Notes under the pieces: model-generated
Database searches by the model: none
The model's input: the letters and a program-made list of their open reading frames with translations, nothing else
What the model was told of the DNA's origin: nothing
Shown: positions 51,062-59,655 of the stretch, piece by piece
Layout: each line of letters starts with the position of its first letter
How positions within the stretch are numbered: the stretch's first letter is position 1
Translations under genes and position numbers: made by a program
Assembly: GCF_016925535.1 (NCBI RefSeq)
Contig: NZ_CP070496.1
Span: 496,001-560,000, forward strand
Length of the DNA stretch: 64,000 nt
Direction of reading: 5' to 3'
From: Natronoglycomyces albus
GTDB lineage: Bacteria; Actinomycetota; Actinomycetes; Mycobacteriales; Micromonosporaceae

Positions 51062-53536
51062 ATGCCAACTCGGGCCCTTTCATATTCTGCGCAGCTTCTT
51101 GATGACTATGTCGCCACGTCGCGTCGGCGACCCGGCGGCACTTTGCTGGCCACCTACTTGCGCACCCGCTCGCCTGCGGCCTTGCCGTTGCTGCGTCGCG
51201 CCGCCGAGGGCGCCACAGGTACCACGGCGGCCGAGGCGGAGGCGGTGTGCGCCTACGCGGCGGCGGTCGCTTTGCTAGACCCGGCGACGGCCACGGTCAC
51301 CTCGCAGAGCTTGCGCAAGGGCTTGGTCCTGTACGACCAGGCACTCCAGCGGCTCGGCCCGCGTCGCATTCCTCCTCGGCATCAGGGAATTCACGCGCAA
51401 GCGGCGTGGAGCCTCGGCGAGGTCGACCAACTGCGGCACCTGTTGCGGCGATACCGGCGGGTGCCCGAGGCTATCGCCGCGAGCTTGCGGGCGAACCTGG
51501 CCAGTCCACCGTTGGGCGATCAGGAGGGCGAATGGATGCGGTTGCTGTCGGCCGCCTCGGGTCTGCCAGGGTTGTCGCTGCGGCCAGAAGCCACGTGCGA
51601 GACCGGGGAGGAAACGGCGTTCGACCGGTTGCGCGGGCCTGCGCTGGAGGCGGTTGACGGGCCGCTCATCAGCGTCATTGTCACCTGTTACCGGCCAAAT
51701 ATCGGGCTGCTGACCGCGATCACCTCGCTGGTGGAACAAACGTGGCGCAACCTGGAGATCCTGGTGGTCGACGATGCCTCCGGGGACCAGTACGCGCCGC
51801 TATTGCGCCGCGCCGAGGAGCTCGACGAACGAGTACGCCTCATCCGGCTGGACCACAACGGCGGCACCTATGCGGCCCGCAACACCGCGTTTGACCTGGC
51901 CAGGGGCGAGTTCATCACCGGCTTGGACTCCGACGACTGGGCCCATCCGGCGCGGCTGCACCAATGCGTCCAGCCGCTACTAGAGGATGCGAGCCTAGTG
52001 GCAACGGTTGCCCGGGCGTTCATGGTCACCGAAGACCTCACCGTCGCTCGCCCCGGCCGGGAACCCTCCACAGTGTCGACCGCGTCGATGATGATTCGCG
52101 CCGCGAGGGTCCTGCCGCGCCTGGGCTACTTCGACCAGATCCGCAAGGCCGCCGACACCGAGTTCCTACGTCGCCTCCATGTGGCCTTCGGCAACGAGGC
52201 CGTGCGCTACCTGGATCGCAATTGGATTCTCATGCGCCAATCGGACGGGTCGCTCTCCCGCGACGAGTTCGGCCCCGGATGGTCGCATCCGGCCCGCTCC
52301 GCCTACAAGAGCGCCTACCAGCTATGGCATTCCCGCATCCGAGACCAGGCGGCCGATCCGTATCTGAACCGTTCCCCCAAACCCAGACCCTTTGCCGCGC
52401 CTGACCACTTTCTCCACCGGGCCCAGGACCGTCCGCGCCGTCACTTCGAGGCCGTCTACGCGCTGGACTGGCGACCCTACGGCGGCCCCCAGAAATCCAC
52501 CTTGGAAGAGATAGCCGCCCTGCGCGCCCAAGGCAGGAGCGTCGCCGTGCTGCATATGGAATCGTGGCGGCACATGACCACCCAGCCCCGACCGTTGTGC
52601 GAACCCATCCAGCGGCTCATCAACGCCTCAGAGGTAACGCAGCTATTGCCCACCGACGAGGCCACCTGCGACCTGCTGATTTTGCGATACCCCCCGATCT
52701 TGCAGTTTCGCGCGACCGAGTCCAGCCGTATCCGCGCCCGCTCCATGATCATCCTCGCCAACCAGGCCCCGAGCGAAAACGACGGCTCCGATCTGCGCTA
52801 TGTGCCCGAAGACTGCGACGCGGCCGCCTGGGACCTCTTCGGCGTGCGGCCGCACTGGGTCCCGCAGGGCCCTGCCGTGCGAGCGGCCCTAGACGGGCTC
52901 ACAAAGCTGGCCGATATCGACATGCCGGGCATCATCGGAGAAGTCCAACCCCACCGCGACGGCCCGCGCGGCAATATCCCCATCCTCGGCCGCCACTCCC
53001 GCGACGACTGGTCCAAATGGCCCGCCGACGCGGCCACCCTGCGCCGGGTCTACCCGGTCGAACTGGACCCCACCGAAGACATCGACGTGCGCCTGATGGG
53101 CGGCGTCTCCGCCGTCGAATCGATACTGGGCGAACCCGTACCCACCCACTGGATCTGTTACCGCCGCGACGAAACCGACGTCGACAGTTTCTTGCGCCAG
53201 ATCGACTTCTACGTCTACTACCCGCACCCGATTCAAATCGAGGCATTCGGACGCGCCATCCTCGAAGCCCTCGCCGCCGGGTGCGTCACCGTTTTGCCGC
53301 CCCACTTTCGCGACACCTTCGGCGACGCCGCGCTCTACCGCCAACCCGAGCACGTCCGCGACACCATCTGGGAATACTGGCGCGACCGCGACGCCTACCT
53401 CACCCAAAGCCGCCTAGCCCAGCGGCGAGTCCGCGAACGCTTCAGCCACGAGTCCTACCGCCAGCTGGTCAGCCCATACCTGCCCAGCTTGACCACCACA
53501 AGGAGCCAAAACCCGTGCGAGTTATCAAGAAGCTGA
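51062..53536 (+). CDS. Two-domain glycosyltransferase (GT2 plus GT4-like C-domain)
   Basis: Protein of 824 aa. About 190 residues of Arg/Ala-rich helical sequence come first. A GT2 domain follows (about 200-430) with LISVIVTCYRPNIGLLTA, ILVVDDASGDQY and a metal site ITGLDSDDWAH. The C-terminal half (about 460-824) resembles a GT-B donor-binding domain, with FGRAILEALAAGCVTVLPPHF near the end (the conserved E-x7-E-type region). Two activities in one chain suggest it adds two sugars or polymerises a repeat. ATG at 51062 lacks a Shine-Dalgarno; TTG 51041 is an alternative. Confidence 0.8.
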   Translation: MPTRALSYSAQLLDDYVATSRRRPGGTLLATYLRTRSPAALPLLRRAAEGATGTTAAEAEAVCAYAAAVALLDPATATVTSQSLRKGLVLYDQALQRLGPRRIPPRHQGIHAQAAWSLGEVDQLRHLLRRYRRVPEAIAASLRANLASPPLGDQEGEWMRLLSAASGLPGLSLRPEATCETGEETAFDRLRGPALEAVDGPLISVIVTCYRPNIGLLTAITSLVEQTWRNLEILVVDDASGDQYAPLLRRAEELDERVRLIRLDHNGGTYAARNTAFDLARGEFITGLDSDDWAHPARLHQCVQPLLEDASLVATVARAFMVTEDLTVARPGREPSTVSTASMMIRAARVLPRLGYFDQIRKAADTEFLRRLHVAFGNEAVRYLDRNWILMRQSDGSLSRDEFGPGWSHPARSAYKSAYQLWHSRIRDQAADPYLNRSPKPRPFAAPDHFLHRAQDRPRRHFEAVYALDWRPYGGPQKSTLEEIAALRAQGRSVAVLHMESWRHMTTQPRPLCEPIQRLINASEVTQLLPTDEATCDLLILRYPPILQFRATESSRIRARSMIILANQAPSENDGSDLRYVPEDCDAAAWDLFGVRPHWVPQGPAVRAALDGLTKLADIDMPGIIGEVQPHRDGPRGNIPILGRHSRDDWSKWPADAATLRRVYPVELDPTEDIDVRLMGGVSAVESILGEPVPTHWICYRRDETDVDSFLRQIDFYVYYPHPIQIEAFGRAILEALAAGCVTVLPPHFRDTFGDAALYRQPEHVRDTIWEYWRDRDAYLTQSRLAQRRVRERFSHESYRQLVSPYLPSLTTTRSQNPCELSRS

Positions 53537-53679
53537 TGCGCCCACTGTACGAGCGCCTGCCCGCCACCCGGCGCGACCGCGACCTCGCCCGCCGATTGGA
53601 ACACCTGGAATTCACGCAGCGGCGCATCCTCGCCGCGATCGAGGCATCCCGGCTCGAATCAGAACGTCGCGGCTCGTGA
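53515..53679 (+). CDS. Small basic helical protein, 54 aa
   Basis: Short protein starting MRVIKKLMRPLYERLPATRR and ending IEASRLESERRGS. GTG at 53515 follows AAGGAG (9-nt spacer) and lies 22 bp inside the end of the glycosyltransferase gene, so it is coupled. Charged, amphipathic and coiled-coil-like; no family. It may be an accessory subunit for the preceding enzyme. Confidence 0.65.
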   Translation: MRVIKKLMRPLYERLPATRRDRDLARRLEHLEFTQRRILAAIEASRLESERRGS

Positions 53680-54138
53680 TCATCGCCTCATTTGCCGGCG
53701 GCGCCACCGGGCCGAATCCCACCGCGCCCCTCCGAGAGTCGGTTATCCGACACTAAGCAGAATCCACAGCTCACACCGCCGCGCCAGCACACAGCCTCGC
53801 CGGACCCCGCCACCAACAAGCCAAACCGGAGGCCCACCGCGATCAAATCGGCCCGCAGCACAAAAGCGGACAGAATCTGCCTACAGGCCGTTGCCGCGTA
53901 TGCTTGTAAACTGGATGCTTGTGCAAAAGCGCCACCGCTGCCCGCGCTAGTGAGCCGCGTGGACGCGAACGTGAACGCGCTGTGCCACCACACACAGCGG
54001 GCCCGCCACGCGCCGCCACTTCAGCGGCGACAGCACCTGCGTCCACGTCGCCCCACCGGAGACCAGCCGGTAGGGAAAGCTTGAATGTCGTATCAACCCC
54101 CGTGATAGTCCACGCCGCAACTCTCCAGGAGGGCCGCC
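53680..54138 (+). other. 459-bp gap before the export ATPase gene
   Basis: No gene supported. It must hold the promoter of the ATPase gene. A sequence GGATGCTTGTGCAAAAGCGCC near 53915 resembles the left end of repeat A but lacks the rest. Confidence 0.4.
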
Positions 54139-56280
54139 ATGTCAGAGCCGATCATCCAGGCTCGTGACCTCGGCATTCGCTTCGACAAAGGTCGCCAAAA
54201 ACAAGGAAGCATCAAAAGCCTCTTTGTCCGACGCGAAACCAACAAGCCCAAACACGTCGAAGAGTTCTGGCCGCTACGCAACCTCAACTTCGACATCTAC
54301 CCGGGCGACTCCGTCGGCGTCATCGGCTCCAACGGAACCGGCAAATCGACCCTCCTACGCCTCATCACCGGCGTCCTCCTCCCCGACGAGGGCTACGTAC
54401 GCCGCCGCGGCAACGTCGCCCCCCTCATCGCCCTCTCCGCTGGCTTCTCCGGCGACCTCACCGGCCGCGAAAACGTACAACTCGTCGGAGCCCTCCACGG
54501 CCTGACCCGCAAAGAAATCGCCGAAAAGTTCGACGAAATCGTCGAATTCGCCGAGCTAGAAGACTTCATCGACACCCCGGTGCGCCACTACTCCAGCGGC
54601 ATGAAAGTACGCCTCGGGTTCGCCGTCATCACCCAACTTCCACACCCCATCCTGCTGGTAGACGAGGCGCTGGCCGTGGGCGACCGTCGATTCAAACGCA
54701 AATGCCACGAAGTGATCGACCGGCTGCTCAAAGAAGGACGCACCCTAGTGTTCGTCTCGCACGCCGCCTCCGACCTCAAGCGCTACTGCAAGCGTGGCCT
54801 CTTCATGGACGCTGGCCGCCTCATTGTCGACGGCACCGTACAAGAGGCCCTCGACGCCTACGCCGAGACCGACGAGGCCAAGGACAAGGCAGCGAAGGCC
54901 AAGCGGCGCAAGAAAGCCGCCGAGAGGAAGGCCAAGGCCGACGAAGCGGCCATGAAGAAGGACGCCGAGGAAACCAAGAAAGCCAAGTCGAAAAAAGACA
55001 AGCACAAAGATAAGAAGGACAAGAAGCAGTCGATCAACCTCGACGACACGCTGGTCTTTCGCTCCCTGAAGCGCCGCAAAGGCGCCACCGAGGACACCGA
55101 AGACACCACAGAGCCCACCGGTCACCGCCCGGCCGAGTCCGAGGTGGCCACCCCGAACGCGACCGTGGACTTCCACGACAGCTCGGACCTGACCGGCGAC
55201 ATCGCCTACTCAGCCAGCGCCTCCCTGCGCGACCAGAACCAACCCGCAGGCAGCGACCAGGCGCCAGCAGCGGCGCAGAACTGGGCCGAGGAGTCCACGG
55301 AAACCGAAACCACCGACGAACAGACCGAGCCCCCCACCAAGGTCGCCAAGTCCGACCGCGCCGCCGAAAAAGCCTCAAAGAAGGCCAAAGCGCTGGAAGA
55401 AGAGTCGCAGTGGGTCTCAGACCTGGCCGCCGACCTGCGCTCAGAGGGACCCCTCGACCGCCGGGACGCATTCGATGAGCCTCACAGGGCCCAGCCCGAA
55501 GCGCCGCACCCGGCTGGGCACAACCCCGATGAGCCACCCACCGCGCCATCGGCGCGCACCCAGCCGCATCCCCGCGAAGAATCGGCCGACCACGACCCTG
55601 GCTTGGCATTCCCCGAGAATCAATGGCCGCGCCTGAGCACCGACGTGCACAACATCATCGACCAGGTCGCCGCTCCCAAAGACACCGAAGCCGAGTTCGG
55701 GGCCCAATACCCGAGCGACCCCGCCACCCCACCGAACCCAGACCACTCACCTGAGAACACACCGGCGTTCACCTCCTACTTCGACCGGCCACCGGCCGCT
55801 GGACCAGCCCACCCCGGATCGAACCACCGCCAAGAGGACCCAACGGCCGACTCCGGCCTCAGCCTCACCCAAGAAGTCTGGGAAGGCTACTGGGACGAAA
55901 ATCAAGGACATCCGCCCGAAATCCTGCCCTCCACCGACGAAACCGCCGTGCTCGACCAGCGCAAAAACAGTGAACCCTCCACAGGCGGTCACGACGAAGA
56001 CCCCAAGCCCGAACCCGCCGCCTCACTGTTCGAACCCGCCTCACCGCCGAAGGAAACCGCCGAACCCACCACAGCGGCCGAGCCGACCCAGACACCCCCC
56101 AACGACCGGCCAGCCGCCGGCATCCCCCAAGCCGGGCGGCCACACATAGGCCGCCCCCAACTGGGACGCCCCCAACCGGGCCGCCCACCCGAGGGCACCT
56201 CTGAGACCGACTACTCTGAGACCGGCTCGCCCGTAGGCTCGATCGACTACCGGTCGACCCGAGGTGAGGAACAGCCCTAA
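54139..56280 (+). CDS. Polysaccharide/teichoic acid export ATPase (TagH/RfbE type) with giant disordered tail
   Basis: ABC ATPase of 713 aa. The first 245 residues are a complete TagH/Wzt-type domain: Walker A GSNGTGKST (63-71), signature YSSGMKVRLGF, and Walker B ILLVDEALAVGD. The remaining 470 residues are unusual for the family: a Lys/Ala/Glu-rich, probably coiled-coil segment (about 250-300), then a long acidic Pro-rich region, then GRPHIGRPQLGRPQPGRPPEG repeats. ATG follows CAGGAGG. It would energise export of a lipid-linked glycopolymer, but no ABC-2 permease gene lies in the window. The tail may dock partner proteins. Confidence 0.88.
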   Translation: MSEPIIQARDLGIRFDKGRQKQGSIKSLFVRRETNKPKHVEEFWPLRNLNFDIYPGDSVGVIGSNGTGKSTLLRLITGVLLPDEGYVRRRGNVAPLIALSAGFSGDLTGRENVQLVGALHGLTRKEIAEKFDEIVEFAELEDFIDTPVRHYSSGMKVRLGFAVITQLPHPILLVDEALAVGDRRFKRKCHEVIDRLLKEGRTLVFVSHAASDLKRYCKRGLFMDAGRLIVDGTVQEALDAYAETDEAKDKAAKAKRRKKAAERKAKADEAAMKKDAEETKKAKSKKDKHKDKKDKKQSINLDDTLVFRSLKRRKGATEDTEDTTEPTGHRPAESEVATPNATVDFHDSSDLTGDIAYSASASLRDQNQPAGSDQAPAAAQNWAEESTETETTDEQTEPPTKVAKSDRAAEKASKKAKALEEESQWVSDLAADLRSEGPLDRRDAFDEPHRAQPEAPHPAGHNPDEPPTAPSARTQPHPREESADHDPGLAFPENQWPRLSTDVHNIIDQVAAPKDTEAEFGAQYPSDPATPPNPDHSPENTPAFTSYFDRPPAAGPAHPGSNHRQEDPTADSGLSLTQEVWEGYWDENQGHPPEILPSTDETAVLDQRKNSEPSTGGHDEDPKPEPAASLFEPASPPKETAEPTTAAEPTQTPPNDRPAAGIPQAGRPHIGRPQLGRPQPGRPPEGTSETDYSETGSPVGSIDYRSTRGEEQP

Positions 56281-56399
56281 CCGGGCTGCGAAGCCACCAA
56301 AGAACACCGGCCCGCCTCGCCCTCCCACAGCGGCGGACCCGAACGAGAACCTGTGCGAAACCACACCGACGACAAAACCCGCTGGGCCGGAGACCACCT

Positions 56400-58304
56400 G
56401 TGACGACCGCTCTTATCCTGCCTGGTCACCTACCAGGCACCCACGTGCAAGCCCAGATTCGCGCCGCCGGCGTCGACCAAGTGCGCCAGATCGACCCCTC
56501 CACCGATGACCCCTGGGAAGCCATCGTCGACGCCGCCATCACAGCGGCCGACAACAACACCGGCGCCCTCTACATCGCCACCAGCGACCTAGTCGCCTCC
56601 GACGTCACCATCGGGGCGGTCCTCGCCGACTCCTCCCGCCGCTCCGGCCTCCTACTAGGCGTCGACGACGCCGCAGCCGCCCCCGTGACCGTCGACCGCG
56701 GCCTCGTCACCGGACCCGGCCCCGGCCCATGGCGCTCCGGCGCCCTAGCCAAGATCTCGCTCGCGCACCTGAAACAACTGCGCGAACACTGGAACCGCGA
56801 CCACCCCGAAGGCACCGATGCGTTCGAACGCATCGTCGCCACCCTCTGGGCCGCCGCCATCCCCGTCACCGCCTACCGCACCCCCGGCCTGCCCCACCGC
56901 CGTGCCACCAGCGACGCCGAAGCAGCCACCACCCGCGAAACCATAGACGCCATCGACCTCGACGCATGGCGACTCGACGGCGCGGTCAAAAAAGACGACG
57001 ACATCTTCGCGACCTACTGCGTCTCCAGCTGGTCGCCCCTCCTGGTACGGGCCGCCGCCAAACTCAAACTACAACCCACCCTCATCACCTGGGTCTCCAT
57101 CCTGTTCGCCGCAGCCGCCGCCGGCCTCTACGCCACCATGGCCGACAGCGCAAGCCCAACGATCTGGTTCATCGTGGCCGGAACCCTGGTCTACTTCAGC
57201 TTCGTGTTCGACTGCGTCGACGGCCAACTAGCCCGATACACGCAAAACTTCTCCTCCTTCGGCGGCTGGCTCGACATGATCGCCGACCGCAGCAAGGAAT
57301 ACGCCATCTACGCGGGCCTCGCCGCCGGAGCCACCGCCACCGGCGTCGACAACGCCTGGCTCATCGCACTGACGGCCATGGTCGTACAAACAATCCGCCA
57401 CACCATCGACACCTGGTACGCCGTCCTACTCGACACCGCCGTGGTCCAACAAGCCCAACGCCGCGAATCCGAAACCGACCCGGCCACCCGCTCCGCCGCC
57501 CTCGGCAGCCGCCTCGGCGCGGCCTCGAACCACATCATGTCCGACCGCGGCTCCCTGCTCTACTGGACCAAACGCACCCTTGTCGCCGGAGTGGGCGACC
57601 GCTGGATCGTGCTCGTCGTGGCCACCATCGCCTTTGGCCCCTACATCGCCCTGTGCATCCTGCTGGGATGGCAACTATTCGCCCTGGCCTACACCTCCGC
57701 GTGGCGATTCCTACGCGCCCTCGCCGCCCGCACCGCCGCCTTCGCCCGCCCCGACATCGCCGCCCACCGTGACGACGGCATCGCCGGAGGCTTCCCCTGG
57801 AGCCACGCCCCCGGCACCTACACCCTCCTCGGCGTCGCCACCGCCGCCCTGGCCGTGGCCATGGCACTATACGACCAGCCCTACCCCGCCCTCGCCACCG
57901 CCGCCATTGCCCTCGTACTCGGCTTCGGAGGCTCCCGCGCCGCCCACGACGGGTACTTCCATTGGGTGATTCCCGCCGGGCTACGAGCCATCGAATTCGG
58001 CGTCATCTCCACCGCAGCCTTCGTCGCCGAAGTACCCTACCCGGCCCTATTCCTCCTCCTAGCCGTCATCGCCCTGTACTTCTACGACCTAGCCGCCGGA
58101 CTCGACAAAGCCGCATCCCCCGTCACCGACCGACGCTGGGGACTGGGCTGGCCCCAGCGCGCCGCGCTCATCCTCATCCCCGCCCTCGTCGACAGCGTAT
58201 GGAACACCTCCATCACGACCTGGGCAGTCATGGCGCTGGCGACGTATGTGGCAGTGGTCTTTATCGGCAACGCGGTACGAGGGATGCTGGCACCTAGCTT
58301 GTGA
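56400..58304 (+). CDS. CDP-alcohol phosphatidyltransferase-domain membrane protein
   Basis: Protein of 634 aa. An N-terminal soluble domain (about 1-180) of unknown function precedes a membrane CDP-alcohol phosphotransferase domain whose full motif is present: DCVDGQLAR then eight residues, G, and WLDMIAD (all four Asp). At least eight further hydrophobic segments follow (DUF5941-like region). GTG at 56400 follows GGAG. Such enzymes join a CDP-activated alcohol to a lipid or polymer; next to the export ATPase and transferases it probably builds the polyol-phosphate part of a cell-wall glycopolymer. Confidence 0.82.
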   Translation: MTTALILPGHLPGTHVQAQIRAAGVDQVRQIDPSTDDPWEAIVDAAITAADNNTGALYIATSDLVASDVTIGAVLADSSRRSGLLLGVDDAAAAPVTVDRGLVTGPGPGPWRSGALAKISLAHLKQLREHWNRDHPEGTDAFERIVATLWAAAIPVTAYRTPGLPHRRATSDAEAATTRETIDAIDLDAWRLDGAVKKDDDIFATYCVSSWSPLLVRAAAKLKLQPTLITWVSILFAAAAAGLYATMADSASPTIWFIVAGTLVYFSFVFDCVDGQLARYTQNFSSFGGWLDMIADRSKEYAIYAGLAAGATATGVDNAWLIALTAMVVQTIRHTIDTWYAVLLDTAVVQQAQRRESETDPATRSAALGSRLGAASNHIMSDRGSLLYWTKRTLVAGVGDRWIVLVVATIAFGPYIALCILLGWQLFALAYTSAWRFLRALAARTAAFARPDIAAHRDDGIAGGFPWSHAPGTYTLLGVATAALAVAMALYDQPYPALATAAIALVLGFGGSRAAHDGYFHWVIPAGLRAIEFGVISTAAFVAEVPYPALFLLLAVIALYFYDLAAGLDKAASPVTDRRWGLGWPQRAALILIPALVDSVWNTSITTWAVMALATYVAVVFIGNAVRGMLAPSL

Positions 58305-58658
58305 CACCGGTATGGCCAAGATCATTTTGGAGTTCTCGCATCCGCTGAGGCGCGGGTCATTCCTGCGCTGGCCAACCCCTTGGCCCCTCGGTGGGGCACT
58401 TTGGTGTTGTGAGGGGCGCGGCGAGTAACTCGTGGGTTGGGGCCTCAACGGTGCGCGCATTTGTTGTGACAGAACGGGAACGGCCACGGTAAGATACTCA
58501 TAGGCTTATTCCAAAGTGGGTTAGCCCAAGTGCGACCCGGTCGCCGCGAATGTGCAATGGGAACTAAACGGGCCCGCTGTGGGCTCCACCGGCCAAGCAC
58601 CAGCAATGGCGTGAATCGGTGAAGTAGAGGCAGGATCTCAGTCCTTCTGTCGGAATTT
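58305..58658 (+). other. 354-bp gap with a candidate promoter and long leader
   Basis: No gene supported. GTGACA (58466-58471) and TAAGAT (58490-58495) with an 18-bp spacer look like a promoter. It would give a 5' leader of about 155 nt before the 58659 gene, GC-rich and probably structured, not matched to a known riboswitch. Confidence 0.45.
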
Positions 58659-59120
58659 ATGAGTGACAACGGCTACCGTGTAATGGTGAAGAAGAAGTAC
58701 CGAGTCATACGCACGCTCGTCGGCACCGCGATGGTGTCGGCGGCGGCTTGCTTGGTGCTCGTTTTCGGTGCCTTCATGATGAATTCCTCTGAGCAGACTC
58801 CCGACTCGCAATGGGAGCTAGCCGACCGCACGACGCCGATGCCGACCGATCCCGAACCCGATGGCACATTCGCGCCCGAAGAAGTTCCCTCCGAAGACCC
58901 GACCGATCCCGACGCCTCGCCCGGTTCTCCTGACCAGGACAAGGGGGAGCCCGGCGGTTCAGGGCCGGGGGTGCCCGAGGAGGACACCGACAAGCGGGGC
59001 GGTCCCGGAGTGTTGAACATGTCGCTTCCGGCTCAAGCCGGCCTGTCCATGGGGGTCATTGGTCTGGCGTTCCTGGCCCTGCTGCCGGGCCGCAAAATGC
59101 CTGACTACCTGCGTCACTAG
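58659..59120 (+). CDS. Small two-TM membrane protein
   Basis: Protein of 153 aa, unknown function. Membrane segments lie at about residues 22-40 (VGTAMVSAAACLVLVFGAF) and 128-143 (MGVIGLAFLALLPG). The loop of about 85 residues between them is acidic, Pro/Glu/Asp-rich and probably outside the cell. ATG at 58659 or 58683 (MVKKKYRV) are possible starts. It is transcribed alone downstream of a long leader. Confidence 0.65.
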   Translation: MSDNGYRVMVKKKYRVIRTLVGTAMVSAAACLVLVFGAFMMNSSEQTPDSQWELADRTTPMPTDPEPDGTFAPEEVPSEDPTDPDASPGSPDQDKGEPGGSGPGVPEEDTDKRGGPGVLNMSLPAQAGLSMGVIGLAFLALLPGRKMPDYLRH

Positions 59121-59188
59121 TTTTCTAGCTGGAGCGTTTCCGCGCGGGCGGTGAGCTCCTGAATTCTCCCATCCACTAGGCGGACTGG

Positions 59189-59452
59189 GAGGCTTATGCA
59201 AAGGCACTGTCGGCTTTTTCGTCGGCTCGTTTAGAGCTCCTATCAGGTTTGTTTCCTTGGCGAGGACGGTGTGCTGTCAGTGCGTGGGGAGGCGGAGGCC
59301 CTTGTTCATACCCAGCGGGTATGGGCAAGGGCTGACAACGCGGCCAGGCGCGGCAGCACACCACCGCAGTAGGAAGAGAAACCTGATAGAAGCTCTTAGG
59401 AGCGTAAACTTCGCCTCCTGAGGCCTTGAACGTGCGCTTTTGCATACGTCTC
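59189..59452. repeat. Repeat A, copy split by repeat B
   Basis: Left part starts GAGGCTTATGCAAAGGCACT and runs to GGCTCGTTTA. The right part continues TTAGGAGCGTAAACTTCGCC and ends CTTTTGCATACGTCTC. Removing the 162-bp insert and one TTA restores a copy that matches the one at 17031. Confidence 0.85.
59234..59395. mobile_element. Repeat B (162-bp MITE-like element), copy 2
   Basis: Exactly 162 bp, in opposite orientation to copy 1. Ends GAGCTCCTATCAGGTTTG and AACCTGATAGAAGCTC; target duplication TTA at 59231-59233 and 59396-59398. It is inserted inside repeat A, so B was mobile after A had spread. Confidence 0.88.
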
Positions 59453-59481
59453 AAGGTTTATGAATTAGTCACGGCACAAAA

Positions 59482-59519
59482 GAGGTGGGCCGCAACGGAT
59501 ATCCGTTGCGGCCCACCTC
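59482..59519 (-). terminator. 38-bp perfect palindrome, terminator
   Basis: Perfect palindrome centred on GATATC with arm GAGGTGGGCCGCAACGGAT, about 135 bp beyond the LPMO stop. The sequence to either side is A/T-richer. It probably ends the LPMO transcript. Confidence 0.65.
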
Positions 59520-59655
59520 AACCGGTAGAACACACAGAAGCCAAGCTCACTGAAGAACTCGTCACGAGGCGACTTACAGCGCTGTCGACGGGGAGATCAC
59601 AACCGTGTCCGCCTGAGGGCGACCCAGGTTAAGCCCCTGTCCAGCGCTTGGGCCG

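Larger units (their letters stand above)
59121..59655. other. 535-bp gap with nested repeats
   Basis: No gene. Half of it is repeat A (59189-59452) interrupted by repeat B (59234-59395); a palindromic terminator follows at 59482-59519. Confidence 0.7.

Noticed and set aside
53915-53960. Eighth copy of repeat A
   Set aside because: Only the first 15 or so bases resemble the left end; no inner blocks or right end follow.
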